From Sapria himalayana (Eukaryota > Streptophyta > Magnoliopsida > Malpighiales > Rafflesiaceae), in NCBI GenBank assembly GCA_029783825.1, contig JAREIK010011334.1:1-64000 (forward strand): DNA of 64,000 bases. Reading direction: 5' to 3'. Shown in pieces: positions 49,020 through 60,069 of this stretch (its first letter is position 1; every line of letters begins with the position of its first letter). The translations under genes were made by a program, and so were the position numbers. A model generated the notes under the pieces. The model ran no database searches and was not told where the DNA came from. It worked only from the letters and a program-made list of their open reading frames with translations.

Positions 49020-49860
49020 ATATCTTAGAAAATTAATAAATAATGTTTGAAATAAAGCCAAAGTCAAAGTATGAATATGCAATACCTACTTGGTTGAAAA
49101 GGCTTAAGTATTTTGTGTGCACTACTTTCGGCCAAAATTGTATCATCAACAAAACAAATGATCACCAAATCATGTATATGATATGGGATGGATTATAAGA
49201 AAATGAGATACTTTCCATTTTTATACATGCAGGTCAATCATATGGTAGAGTAACATCAAGATATTTTTTGGATGATCTAGAGTATCATGCAGTGCAACAT
49301 ACATTTTGGTGAAATGCTAAGAAATTATACCTTATATTGAGTAAGATTTATAAAAATTTCATATTCTCATTTATTTATCATTGTATACATTATAACATTT
49401 TAATATTTCAAAATACCTTCAATATTGTTTTTTTAAAATTAATGCATTGGAATAAAGGCAAAGCAAACTTTATATTGATGATGCTAACAATACTGCATCT
49501 ACTATTGAGTTTCAAGGTAGACTAATTAAAATTCTACACATAGAGTATCCATCTTTACCAATTAAAATGAAAATTTTGTTTAAATATGAATGGTTTAATC
49601 ATATTCCAAATATTGATACTATAATTCATCATTAATATAACTTTCTTGAAGTTCACCATAAAAAATATTATTATAAGTACAAGTCATTTATTCTTATGGT
49701 AAAGCCGAACAACTATGTTACACTATTTATCCAACCACAAGAAGAAATCCTTGTTGCTGGTGGGAAATAGTTAAAATAAAACCTAGATCAACTATTGAAG
49801 TTGTTGAAAATATTATTATCACTCTATCGCGTCTATCAGTATTTTAATAGAATAATGTTG
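49020..49860 (+). pseudogene. DUF4216 remnant (element C)
   Basis: Fragments of the DUF4218 tail (the YLVEKA-like segment near 49090), then DUF4216: IDDANNTASTIEFQGRLIKI, LHIEYPSLPIKMKILFKYEW, FNHIPNIDTIIHH, NFLEVHHKKYYYKYKSFILM and VKPNNYVTLFIQP. Stops and frameshifts are frequent. The acidic tail lies separately at 50465-50600. Confidence 0.7.
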
Positions 49861-49924
49861 TATATATATTTTGTTTTGATAAACTATTTTGTATAACTAA
49901 ATTATTTTTTGTTTCAATATTTTG

Positions 49925-50430
49925 TTAAGTACACGAAATAAAATATTGAAAGGTTGGGAATGTAGCAATAACATAATAACGAGGGTCCCACTGGCCAGGG
50001 CTGAAGAAATTTTTGGAGTAGAACCCGGTCCATCCAAGTGATCTGACCTGCTCCGTTATTGATATAATTTTTTTTATTAATGTTTTTATGCGGTTGTAAT
50101 TTATGCTTATAGAACTGTTTATCCTCTTTTTTTTCCTATGTGCATGATTTTTCTTCACGGCTGCTACTTCTTACAAATCTGTAAGATGTTTTTGGTTATA
50201 ATCATATATGCATTAGTGTTTTTCTGGTGGAAATAGCTAGTCGTGCTAAATGACTAGTGAACCATATTAATTTTCGTGTTTCTACTTTGGTTTTTTTTTG
50301 TTTCTCGTGGTTTGCTAGATTGTGGTTGTGGATATATATCATTTGTTATTTTTCTATTTTCTTCTTCTTTTGAATCTGTTTAATCATAAATGTGGAAGCA
50401 GAATTACCTAACAAATAAGTGGAACTTCAT
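49925..50430. other. Unidentified segment between the DUF4216 and acidic-tail parts of element C
   Basis: Composition is closer to ordinary genic DNA than the surroundings (for example GAGGGTCCCACTGGCCAGGG near 49981). It sits where neighbouring elements have only a short linker. A minus-strand frame (50158-49925) reads GWTGFYSKNFFSPGQWDPRY in the middle, but I recognise no family. It could be a captured host or organelle fragment, or an intron-resident insertion. Confidence 0.35.
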
Positions 50431-50464
50431 TTAATTGTTCATGTGGTAAATGATATGCTTTAAA

Positions 50465-50600
50465 TATTACTTGGTGAAGGTTGAAATTATTTGGATATTA
50501 ATGATGACCATGTGGAAGAAGATAATGAGGAAGAAATAATTGTAGACTCAGGTGATAATGAATATTTAGATAGAGATGGATTTGTTATAAATTTTTAATG
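50465..50600 (+). pseudogene. Acidic C-terminal tail of the element C transposase
   Basis: Reads NYLDINDDHVEEDNEEEIIV then DSGDNEYLDRDGFVINF and TAA. It is the counterpart of the acidic tails at 13810-13916 and 40890-41021, so it marks the end of the first gene of element C. Confidence 0.6.
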
Positions 50601-50789
50601 ATGACTAGATATTTATTTACTTCCATGTTATTTTGTAATTCTTATTTTGTACTCATTATAATGTGGATGTTAAATTAACATATTTTAATTGTTTTTTTAA
50701 ATTTTAATGTCTTTATTATTATGTTATATTATTATGATATTTTCATAACATTTTTTTATTGTCTCTCTATATTTTTATATTTATGCAAC

Positions 50790-50860
50790 TTGATTTAGCT
50801 TTCAATGCTAATCATTCAAGTTGTCGAAGATCTCAACATGTGATGAAGGTTAGAAGAAGT
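50790..50860 (+). pseudogene. Possible first exon of the element C second gene
   Basis: ANHSSCRRSQHVMKVRRSQ lies where the other elements have the basic, Gly-rich leader of the Transposase_24 protein. It is cut off by the foreign block that follows. Weak call from position and charge only. Confidence 0.3.
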
Positions 50861-53650
50861 CAACTAATAGTCTGTGGAGAAAGATAACTACATTTATTCA
50901 GTAACAACAATACTACAAATGACTTTCTACAAGGAGGGGTGCAAGTGCTTTAGAAAATGAAGCAAAGCATTAATGCTGGGCCTTTAGAAGCTAAGCCTCA
51001 TTCCACTCCCTCCAATAAATCTACTTAGCCTTAAGAAGAGGGGCCATGGCCTTAGTTAGAGTAATGCTTCGTAACTTCTCGGATCAACTATTTTAGCCCC
51101 TTGCCATGAGAGTAGTTGTATAGTAGTAAGGTCAACCTGAATCTCACTAGCACTAGTGGGGCAGTCAGAATAGAGGTTAACATGAATTAGCTTTCCCTGC
51201 ATTCAAAGCTTTAATCTTACTTTCTTCTTTCCTCGATCAAGAGCTTACAAAGTTGCTCACTTTGCCCATGTATGAGCTGTTTCCTGCCTTGGAACTCTTC
51301 TTAGATGCTGATTCTATAGTAGGAGATGAAGTCTTAGGTGCTTCCTTTGCCTTTTCATCTACCTAGTGGGAACAACATACACCTATTTGCTGCCGAAGCA
51401 GTAGCATCAATTATAGTTTTAAAAAGTTTTTCTTCATCTAGAACATAGCCTTCCTCATCACTAATGGTTGACTCTCCTTCTTCTACCTAATGGGATGAAA
51501 GCCTTCCTATCTCAAGTGAGGCAAAGCAAAGCTCAACTGAGCACCACATCCTAAACTCATAAACCTATTGGTGTTGCACACTCTCTTTTTATGAATCTTC
51601 ACTCTTGACTCAGACTTCTAACCTGGATTAGTGGACTGAGAATGGCTACCCAAACTATGGAATACATCAGTCTTTTTGCTCTTATGCTGATTTGGCATTT
51701 GGCGAGTAATTTAACATATTCGGATACCCTATATTATTCCATCTATCCCTGACTCAGCTGATTTTGAATGGATTTCCGTTCAACCCTTTCAAAGGAATCT
51801 TCCTTTTTGGTTGACTATCCATTGGTTGATGATGACACTTCTACATAAACCATGTATTCTCTAGTGGCATCTACTTTAAAGGTTAGCTTGGGGCTTCTCA
51901 CTGTGATAGCATTAGGTAGCCGAAAAAGATATCATTAGTGAAATCCAGACTTACTTTTAGCCTCTATTTTGTGCTTGATCCTCAATTTATTCTATGTGAA
52001 TAGTAAAAACTCCCAGCATTCCTCCTTCCTACTCTCAAAGTCTATGAAAAGAGTGGACATACACTTGCTGAAGCATCAATTCATTTACACTCCATAAATT
52101 GACTCACTATTAGCGCATTTGCTTCTTTTCTTTAGAGGCTCATAAGAGAAACCCTTTTAGATGGGGTTGCGACATAAAGGAACCACTACGTACTCCCTAA
52201 AACAAAACTTCACGCCTATAATTTTTTAACATTGCACCTGGCTCCAAGGAGGAGGGACAGAGGAGGAGTATAGCTATTATTATCCTCATTTTGTGACATC
52301 ATATCACTACAAGTTAATCCCCAGCTCAATATATCTCTTAATAGATTCTTGTGCCAAAATGACCAGATAGGATAGGATAACACCCAACCTTCCAATAACT
52401 TTTTTTGAAACAACTATAACACATGGACTACTTCCACTAGGGATTTTATCCTAGCTCCAACTTCAGATTCATGGAAATCATCCTCAACCATTGCTTCCTC
52501 GAAAGAGCCAACCAAAGGAATATTGGAGTTTCAGCGCATAACTCTTCTAAGGAAGGATGGCTTATTAAGAAATGGACCTATCTTTGTATTGATGGATGTT
52601 TAAAGTAGGAGAAGCTAATGGTTGAGATGGTAGAATTATTTCTCTCTCACTTATTTCTTTTTGATTTTTCATCACGATGAAAGAAGGACATCTTTCCCAA
52701 CAAGTAGACTAGAAAAATTAGCTCATAGTCTAACTAGCTTGAGCTCCAGCCCAAGTCTCCAAATCAAAGCTTCGGAGAGCCTTCTCTCATGTGAAGAGAT
52801 TCCTTATGTCTCTCCCTCAAACACGTCTCAATTCCTTGAATCCTAACAACCATTCCTTTTGGGACCCCAGCCATGGAGAGAATAAAGGCATGCTAGTGGA
52901 TTTCATTAAAAACAAGACCTTGCCAGCCTGACCTAATAGGACGGATCCTTTCCAACCCAAAACCTTCTTGCTGAATTTTTTTTGTAACTTAATTCCAAAG
53001 TTCATCTCTTCATCTTCCAAGTATACCCTTCCGAAAGAAATGAGCTATTGAACAACCAAACATATTCCATATGGCCCTCATAATGGGAATGGAGGATGAA
53101 GAAAGAATGTCGTACTTGTTTGAAAAGAAGGAAATAATAAGGTAGAGAAGTAAATTTTATAATACTGACCAACATTCTTATACTCTTATTTGCAAGGATT
53201 AGTTTGGACCAAGGTAGCTTCTAAACTTGCTAGTTTATCAGCATTATGATTTTGTGACCATGGAACATGCTCGACATTTACTTCGAGGAATTGACTTAGG
53301 ATAGAAGCATGACTTTATGAAAGAAAAAAAAGGCTCGAGATACCTCTTTTTTTATTACTTATAAATATGGTAAATTAGATGATCTTCTAGCTAGACCTTC
53401 GAGCCGTTAATCTCTTTGAAGACTGGATCACTACCACCACTTCACTTATGATTTCTCAATCTCTATGAAAATGAATTATATTTTTTTATTTTTTTTATGA
53501 AAATGAGTTTTTTATTAGATTTGCATTTTGTAATTAATTGGGACAGCCGAGTTAGTCACTCTTCTCTTTAATTCACAAACATTAAAGTGTGAAGGATCTT
53601 CTCTTGTATAGTTGTAAGTCATACTCATATGTAGGAAAGTTTGGAATCAC
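50860..53650. other. Compositionally foreign block, possible organelle-derived (NUMT-like) insertion
   Basis: About 2.8 kb with markedly higher G+C, balanced base use and no simple repeats, unlike everything around it. No long open frame survives and I recognise no gene on either strand. The texture (CTTTCCCTGCATTCAAAGC, GCTCCAGCCCAAGTCTCC) resembles plant mitochondrial intergenic DNA, but a decayed retroelement or captured host DNA would look similar. It separates the acidic-tail end of the first gene from the second gene of element C. Edges are approximate. No target duplication was found. Confidence 0.4.
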
Positions 53651-54190
53651 CTCATCATGGCATACATGAATTTACAATCATAAATATTTCATCTTTATCT
53701 TATTTTACATCGAAAGATATTGATAGTGTCATCCCACCTATCTCAGGAGACTCATGCATTAGTACTATAATAGTGGTACCAAAAGGATATTCATAATCTA
53801 CAATTTGCATGCCATGTAATGAAAAACTCTTCATTCGGCCAATAATTAACAATAAACAGTACATAGCTTTCTTAATTTTACTACATGCATTCATTTTCAT
53901 TTTTCAATTTTTTTTATTTAAATTAAATATAATTTAATATTCGAATGAAATTATAAGTATATTAAAATATTTGGATTTTAGTATTTTTAAATAATAACAA
54001 CGTATGATATTGCTACTTATTGAACATTATCATTTTGAATTAAACTAATTTTTTTTACAATGTTTTGGAAAAAAAATATAAATGAAATAAATTTTAACTT
54101 ATTAGTAGTATAATTTGTACATTTTGTTTATATGTATATGTACAAGCTGATATTAAATTACTTATAGATTTATTCATTATTCTATTTATA
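53651..54190. other. AT-rich DNA with an unassigned minus-strand frame
   Basis: The minus frame 53900-53700 (66 codons, with YEYPFGTTIIVLMHESPEIG) is less repetitive than most chance frames here, but it matches nothing I know. The rest is AT-rich without features. Confidence 0.25.
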
Positions 54191-54195
54191 CAATC

Positions 54196-55685
54196 ATGAA
54201 GATAACTAAAGAGAAACTAGTTATGGATGGTATAAAATGGAGCAAACTGCCCCAATGTATGAAAGAATTTTATTGGGAAGAATTTGAGGTACATTTTTCA
54301 CACACTTTTTGATTTTCAATTTGGTATAATGTGATTTAGTCTTAAAATAAATGCATTACAATGTATTATTACTTTATTTGGTTTTTGTAGAAAATGTAAA
54401 AATGGAATAACACTTTGGAGGTCTTAGTGAAGGATTCATGGAAACATGTGGTAAGTGTGAGATACAATGACAAACTTGGAAAATTGAGAAAAAATATGGT
54501 AAAGATGTAAAGCCTAAAAGTGTCCCCCTTAGTGTTTGAATAAAATAATGAGAAAATGAGAATAATGAGGAGTTCAAGGCCTCATCACAAATGGCCTCAC
54601 ATAATCATCGATCAGAGAAAGAAGGTAAAGGATCAGGACCTTCAAAATATTTCGAGTTTCAATTGCTGCGTACCAACATTTAGTAGATTTTGTATAATTA
54701 ATTTTTATTTTTTTTATTATATAAATTTTTTGAATCTAAATGATAATACCTGTATGATAATGAATGTGTACCTTAATAGTAACTAATATTTAGTTTCAGG
54801 AGGATGAGTTTGGACCTCCACCAACACTGTTTGAGGTATTCAAGCGAATGCACAAGAAGAAGGATGAATAATTTGTGGACAACTACTCAAATGATATAAA
54901 TGTGAGTTTCTTATTTTGTACTTATAGTTTCATTTTAAAATTGCAAATAATAAAAAAAATTTTAAAAATTTACAATTTGGAATTACTTATAAATAAAATG
55001 CAAAGACATGTATATTTTTTTTACATAACAGATGATTTATTATTTATGGACTCATTAAATATAATGACTAACTTCATTTTCATATTATTTTTTAATAGCA
55101 AAAGCATAGTTTCTTTTGCTAGTATAAAATTATTTTAATACATTAATTGATGAGTTGTGTTGTATTATAACAATTGTAGAAAGCTATGGAAAATATAGTT
55201 GCAATTGTTTAATAATTGATAGATTCTTCTATTCAGGTGCAAGAGATTATTGTTGAGCATATTGACATTTAGGCTATCAGAATATAGCTGAAAAAATATT
55301 TAGTGTATAGTCTTGCTTCACATGCATCTACATTTTATCTAGGTCATGCTTGGAGTTCATCATCATCATCTTCTAATTACAATAATATGTATGATGAGAG
55401 ATTGAATGAGGAGATGTAGGAAATTGAAGATCCATTACAAAGGAAAAATGAGGAGATACAACAAAAGAATGAAGATGCAAAAAAAGAATAAAAAAATTCA
55501 AAAGGAAATTGAAGAAATGAGAAAAAGAGAGGCTGATATATTTAAAAGAGAGGAGGAAAGTATGAAAAAGTGAGGATAAAATACAATAGAAGATTTTGAA
55601 GATGGAGAAAATAATGTGTAAGTTAGTATATGCATCATCTATTTTTCATCATTTTGAAGAGGATCCATCTAGATCTCTAGATAAC
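54196..55685 (+). pseudogene. Transposase_24-type second protein remnant (element C)
   Basis: Exons read MKITKEKLVMDGIKWSKLPQ and KEFYWEEFE, then KWNNTLEVLVKDSWKHVVSV and RYNDKLGKLRKNM. EDEFGPPPTLFEVFKRMHKK follows, and then the FVDNYSNDIN block (54876-54905). The family C-terminus is represented by ASHASTFYLGHAWSSSSSSS, where RVYGxGS is expected, and by a Glu/Lys coiled-coil tail (MEEIEDPLQRKNEEIQQKNE-like, about 55405-55600). Multiple stops. The LINE is inserted just after the tail. Confidence 0.7.
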
Positions 55686-55697
55686 AATACTCATTAG
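55686..55697. repeat. Target site duplication of the LINE (left)
   Basis: AATACTCATTAG, identical to 60058-60069 after the poly-A tail. Confidence 0.85.
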
Positions 55698-55789
55698 GCT
55701 AAAGCTGAAAATATTTAAAATCATGGAATAAGGAAGTTTTTGGAAATATAAATCTGAAAATAAAGCAAGCAAAGAGAATGTAGAAAAAT

Positions 55790-57050
55790 TAGAAATTGAA
55801 TATGATAATAAAAATGAAGATAAGATTAGACAAGAATTAAATAAGGCTAAAGCTGAATTGAGCTTAAAATTACATATTGAGGAGGTATATTGGAAACAAC
55901 GAGCAAAAATTAAATGGCTAAAAGAAGGCGATAGAAACACTAAATTCTTTCATAATATGAGTAAAATAAAAACTCAGAAAAATAGAATTAAAGCTATAAA
56001 AACACGGAAGGAAAATGGATAGAAGAAGACAAGCAAATTGGAACTCTCTTTGAGGATTTTTTTAAATCACACTTATGTGGGCATGTGTCTCACGAAGGGA
56101 ACTCCTTAATACAGGAGATCAGGGCTTCTATTACACAAGATCAGAATAAAATGATGGAAAATATACCAGAGGAGGAAGAGGTAAAAAATGCGGTTTTTAA
56201 TCTTGATAAAGATAGTGCAGCGGGCCCAGACGGCTGGAATAACTATTTTTATCAGTTAAATTGGACTATTATTAAACATGATCTAGTTTTAGCAATCGCC
56301 AGCTTTTTCGTCGGTGTAGATATCCCTAAAGCCTGGGCTAACTCATACATAGTTCTTATTCCGAAAAAAGACGCCCCTCAAATATGTGAGGATTTCAGGC
56401 CAATAAGCTTGTGTAATGCGATTTATAAGATTTTAGCCAAAATAATTCAGATCAGGTTAAGTAATATTCTGCCATTAATAATCTCACAAGAGCAAACGGG
56501 TTTTGTTAAAAACAGACTGATGATTGAAAATATTAGGTTAGCATCAGAAATGTTGAAAAACATTTCAGCTAAAACAAGAGGGCATAATCTAGCAATCAAG
56601 CTGGATTTGTCCAAAGCATTTGACAGGGTTGAATGGGATGTACTTTGCTTTGTACTGAGGAAATATGGTTTCTCCGAATTATGTATAGATTTAATTTATA
56701 GATGTGTTTCGAATGTTTGGGTTAGAATTATTATAAATGGAAATATAGGTGAAGAATTCAAACCAAAAAGAAGTCTAAGGCAGGGAGACCCCTTATCCCC
56801 CTTACTATTTGATATATATCTAGAATTGTTAATTCTTAATTTAAACAAAAGAATGTCGGAAGGGAAAATTTTACTTTTAGACAACCTAAAAACACTCCGA
56901 GAATAGGTTTTTTGGCCTATGCTGATGATTTAATAATTTTCACAAATGCAAGTAAAAGTCTATAATATACCTTATAGAATTATTACAACTATTTGAATTA
57001 GAAACAGGTCAGGTGGTAAATAAAAAGAAGTGCCAGTTTATACTGGGAAA
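55790..57050 (+). pseudogene. LINE ORF2 linker and reverse transcriptase domain
   Basis: Catalyses DNA synthesis from the LINE RNA at the nicked target. Visible motifs are AAGPDGWNNYFYQ (fingers, near 56218), FRPISLCNAIYKILAKII near 56395, motif A KLDLSKAFDRVEWD at about 56598-56640, motif B RQGDPLSPLLFDIYL at about 56780-56823, and motif C YADD at 56918-56929. All catalytic Asp residues are present. The domain is broken by frameshifts: one upstream of 56085, where GKWIEEDKQIGTLFEDFF lies in another frame, and one at about 56860, which puts YADD in a different frame from motifs A and B. It is not functional as it stands. Confidence 0.9.
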
Positions 57051-58024
57051 AAAAGCTTTGGAGAGAGATTTAAACAAACTAAAAATTTAACTGGTTTCAC
57101 CCAAAATAAGGGAGCTTTAATTTATCTAGGCTGCCCAATATTTGAAGGAAAATTGAGAGAGGAATATTTAGCACCGTTGCAAGAAAAAATGCGAAAGAAA
57201 ATAGCAGGTTGGAAAGTAGATTTACTAGGATTTGGGGGACGGGTTACATTAATTTCGCACGTGCTTCAAAGCACGCTGGTTCATATCCTATCCGTAATAC
57301 ACCCTCCGAAGAAATTCACAAATAAAATAGAAATGGAGATGGCAAATTTTCTATGGGGTAAAAAAGAAGGGAAGAATAAAACTCATTGGAAAAACTAGGG
57401 AGATATTTGTTATCCAAAAGCAGAGGCAGGTTTAGGAATAATCTCTCTACAAGATATGGCCACCGCATGGGACTGCAAAGGATGGTGGAGGTTAAAGGAA
57501 AATGACAGTCTTTGGGCAAAATATATGAGGGCAAGATATTTAGAAAAGCGGCCTAAGAAAGTTTCAAACAATTGAAAGCCTTGGAAAAACAAAAGGAAAA
57601 AGTAGAATCCCACTCAATATTAAAAAAGAGTGGTTGGAAATGGATCCTAACACCACAAGGTAATTTTACACTTAAATCGGTAAAGGAATTAATTAGGAAA
57701 AAAAAGCCTGTTCATTCTATATCTAAATGGGTCTGGAGGGCGGGTATACCACAGAAAATATGCTCGCTAGCATGGAAAGTAACTACAAATGCAATACCTG
57801 TGGATACTAATGTTAAATGAAAAGGCATTAAATTGGTGTCTAGATGCGAATGCTGCTTAGAGGAAGAAGAATCTATGGATCATCTATTTTCGAAAGGTAA
57901 AATTGCCATGCAGGTCTGGAAGAAATTTGATGAAACAAAGCAAATCATAAAAAGAGAAGATGGTATAATTGAACGAATTAAAACATGGGAAAAAGTAATC
58001 TCTACTAATCCTACTAGAATCTAG
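57030..58024 (+). pseudogene. LINE ORF2 connection and zf-RVT region
   Basis: After the reverse transcriptase come KKCQFILGKKALER (another frame), GALIYLGCPIFEGKLREEYL, MRKKIAGWKVDLLGFGGRVT and LISHVLQSTLVHILSVIHPP, then the MANFLWGKKEGKNKTHWKN segment, a stop, and LGIISLQDMATAWDCKGWWR. A zf-RVT-like region follows: VWRAGIPQKICSLAWKVTTN, then RCECCLEEEESMDHLFSKGK, including paired Cys and His. Three or more stops or frameshifts interrupt it. This is typical of plant L1 ORF2. Confidence 0.85.
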
Positions 58025-58030
58025 CTCAAT

Positions 58031-58774
58031 ATGCACTTACCATATGTAATAATATGGTGTATATGGAAGGCTCGAAATAGGAGTAGGTTTGAAGGAAAGA
58101 AAATGGACACGAATGCAATATCACAAGAAATCAGGCAGGAAATAAGTAACATTTCAAATATTAACCCTGTAATTTTAAATAAAATAGACAAAGAAAAGAA
58201 AGCTGAACGGGAATGGTTCCTAAATATAAAAATAAATAAACAATATTGGGCGAAAAGTATCTCTTGGCATAAACCCCCGGAAGGAAAACTCTCCTTAAAT
58301 ACGGATGGAAGCTTTAATAGGGACACAGGTATAGCGGGAGGAGGTGGTTTAATAAGAGATTCTACAGGGACAGTTATGAAAGCTTTTACTACAGTTAGTG
58401 TAGCAGCCTCGGCTCTACATTCAGAAATTAGGGCATTAAATTTAGGTTTAACTGTTTGTAAAAAATTAGACTATAAGAATATTCAAATACAGGTAGATTC
58501 ATTGTTATTAGTCAATTTAGTAACAAAGAAAATATCTCTTTGGAAACATGAAGAGGAATTAGAAATTATTTTGAATCTCATAGAAGAACTGAATGCATCA
58601 ATATTACATATATATAAAGAGCTAAACACCCCGGCAGACAATCTTTCAAGGCTAGGTTCACAAAAAGGAGAAGCAGAATATGATGAGGTTACTCTGCCGA
58701 TAAAAATAAAAGGCCTAGTGGAACTAGACAAGAATGCAATTCCCTATGTAAGAGTTAACAAGAGTAGAAAGTGA
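58031..58774 (+). CDS. LINE ORF2 C-terminal segment with RNase H domain (RVT_3 type)
   Basis: The longest surviving LINE frame. The RNase H fold begins at SLNTDGSFNRDTGIAGGGGL, with the first catalytic Asp in TDGS. It continues HSEIRALNLGLTVC (Glu), IQVDSLLLVN (Asp) and LNTPADNLSRLG (the C-terminal Asp). All four acidic residues are visible. RNase H removes the RNA strand of the RNA-DNA hybrid and is common in plant L1 lineages. The frame ends in a short basic tail (YVRVNKSRK) at TGA. As part of a truncated ORF2 with upstream breaks it is unlikely to be made as a separate protein. The first ATG is arbitrary. Confidence 0.8.
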   Translation: MHLPYVIIWCIWKARNRSRFEGKKMDTNAISQEIRQEISNISNINPVILNKIDKEKKAEREWFLNIKINKQYWAKSISWHKPPEGKLSLNTDGSFNRDTGIAGGGGLIRDSTGTVMKAFTTVSVAASALHSEIRALNLGLTVCKKLDYKNIQIQVDSLLLVNLVTKKISLWKHEEELEIILNLIEELNASILHIYKELNTPADNLSRLGSQKGEAEYDEVTLPIKIKGLVELDKNAIPYVRVNKSRK

Positions 58775-59355
58775 GAGGCAGTTAAATATTAATAGATTAT
58801 ATAGGTATAACAGAAGAGGAAAGGTTAACGGTAAAAATGGGGTTCTCTTGGGGAATATGGTATAGATGTATTTGTCATTCTTAGCAGCAGCTCATTCAAA
58901 GCTTCATTTAATGGGAGGCAAGATTGGTTGGCACATACAGTCTAATTTCTTTGTTTATTGTATGTTTAAAGCTTTATTTATGCTTATGATGGGGTACAGG
59001 TTTGCATGAAGGATCTGTCTCTACAGTAAACTAATCTGAATTGGTATTTTTCTTGTAGTTTGTATTTTTGTACTGCTGTTTTTCTTAGCAGTAGGGTCAG
59101 GAAAGTAGATGGATCCGGCAATGCTCAAGTTTTTGTGTTAATCTTCTGAGTCTGTATTAATTTTAGTTATTTAAATGTTATGATGGATGTGTTATAATGT
59201 GTGAACATGTCTGAAACACAAGTGGATGTGTTATAAAGTATGTGTTAATTTATCAAAAGTATATAGAAATAGTTAGAGTCTGTCATAGTGTGAAAGTTGT
59301 ATGTTGTACTGATGTTAAAGCTGTTGCACGGATATGCTGCGCAGATATGCTGCTG

Positions 59356-59540
59356 TACTGATGTTAAAGCTGCACCTCTATGGCTGGAATGAAGCAGCTG
59401 GACTGAGGGAATGAAGGCTGCTAGATGCTGAAACTGTATGGCTGCTATACTGATGTTAAAGCTTCACCTGTATGGCTGGAATGAAGCAGCTGGACTGAGG
59501 GAATGAAGGCTGCTGGATGCTGAAACTGTTGCAAAATAGG
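59356..59540 (+). repeat. 92-bp tandem repeat in the LINE 3' UTR, two units
   Basis: The unit holds TACTGATGTTAAAGC, ATGGCTGGAATGAAGCAGCT and GACTGAGGGAATGAAGGCTG. TACTGATG starts at 59356 and 59448. A partial third copy precedes it at 59307. It is followed by GCTGCTGAA-rich DNA to about 59620. Confidence 0.85.
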
Positions 59541-60057
59541 CTGCCGAAAAAGCTGCTGAAGCTGCTGAGTAAGGCTGCCAAAAAAGCTGCTGGAATATGG
59601 CTAGAATAAGGCTGCTGAAAGGTCTCGTGGTGGCAGAATACCACATGACTCTCTCTAATATTAAGCTAAAGTGGAAGCTTTAGTGAGCTTCTCAAAGGCC
59701 TGAACACTTGCCTTTGACAGTACTTTCAAGTTAGCACAAGGTGTGAAAACATGGGGGGATCAAGAACGATTCAAAGGCTGAGCTCCCAAAGTCAAGTAAA
59801 GAAATTAAAAGAAGGCTTCACCAGAGAAACATAGCATCAAAGTTCTTCAAAAAACAGCTTACTCGAAAGCAAGAATAGAAAAATAAAATAGATTTGGAAA
59901 ATAATTTTAGGTAGAATAATGAACAATGTATTTCTTTATTTGAAAAAAAAGGATAGGAAAGGGTGTAAGCGGGGAAAGGGTAGACTTAGTTTGTATAAAT
60001 GGTATTCCTCCGCCAAAAGAGAGGGTTAAATTAATAAACAAAAATGTAAAAAAAAAA

Positions 60058-60069
60058 AATACTCATTAG
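60058..60069. repeat. Target site duplication of the LINE (right)
   Basis: AATACTCATTAG directly after the poly-A run, matching 55686-55697. The first two A may belong to the tail. Confidence 0.85.

Larger units (their letters stand above)
55698..60057 (+). mobile_element. L1-type LINE retrotransposon, 5'-truncated
   Basis: About 4.36 kb. It begins within ORF2, in the linker before the reverse transcriptase, so the endonuclease and ORF1 are missing. This is the usual outcome of target-primed reverse transcription. Order: linker (KQRAKIKWLKEGDRNTKFFH at about 55893), reverse transcriptase, thumb/connection, zf-RVT-like Cys segment, RNase H, a 1.2-kb 3' UTR with a 92-bp tandem repeat, then a 12-A tail at 60048-60059. 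A 12-bp duplication, AATACTCATTAG, brackets it. The insertion lies at the 3' end of the Transposase_24 remnant of element C. Confidence 0.9.

Noticed and set aside
50860..53650. Assignment of the GC-richer block to a named mitochondrial gene
   Set aside because: No coding sequence or intron was recognised; only composition and texture point to an organelle, so it is left as an open candidate.
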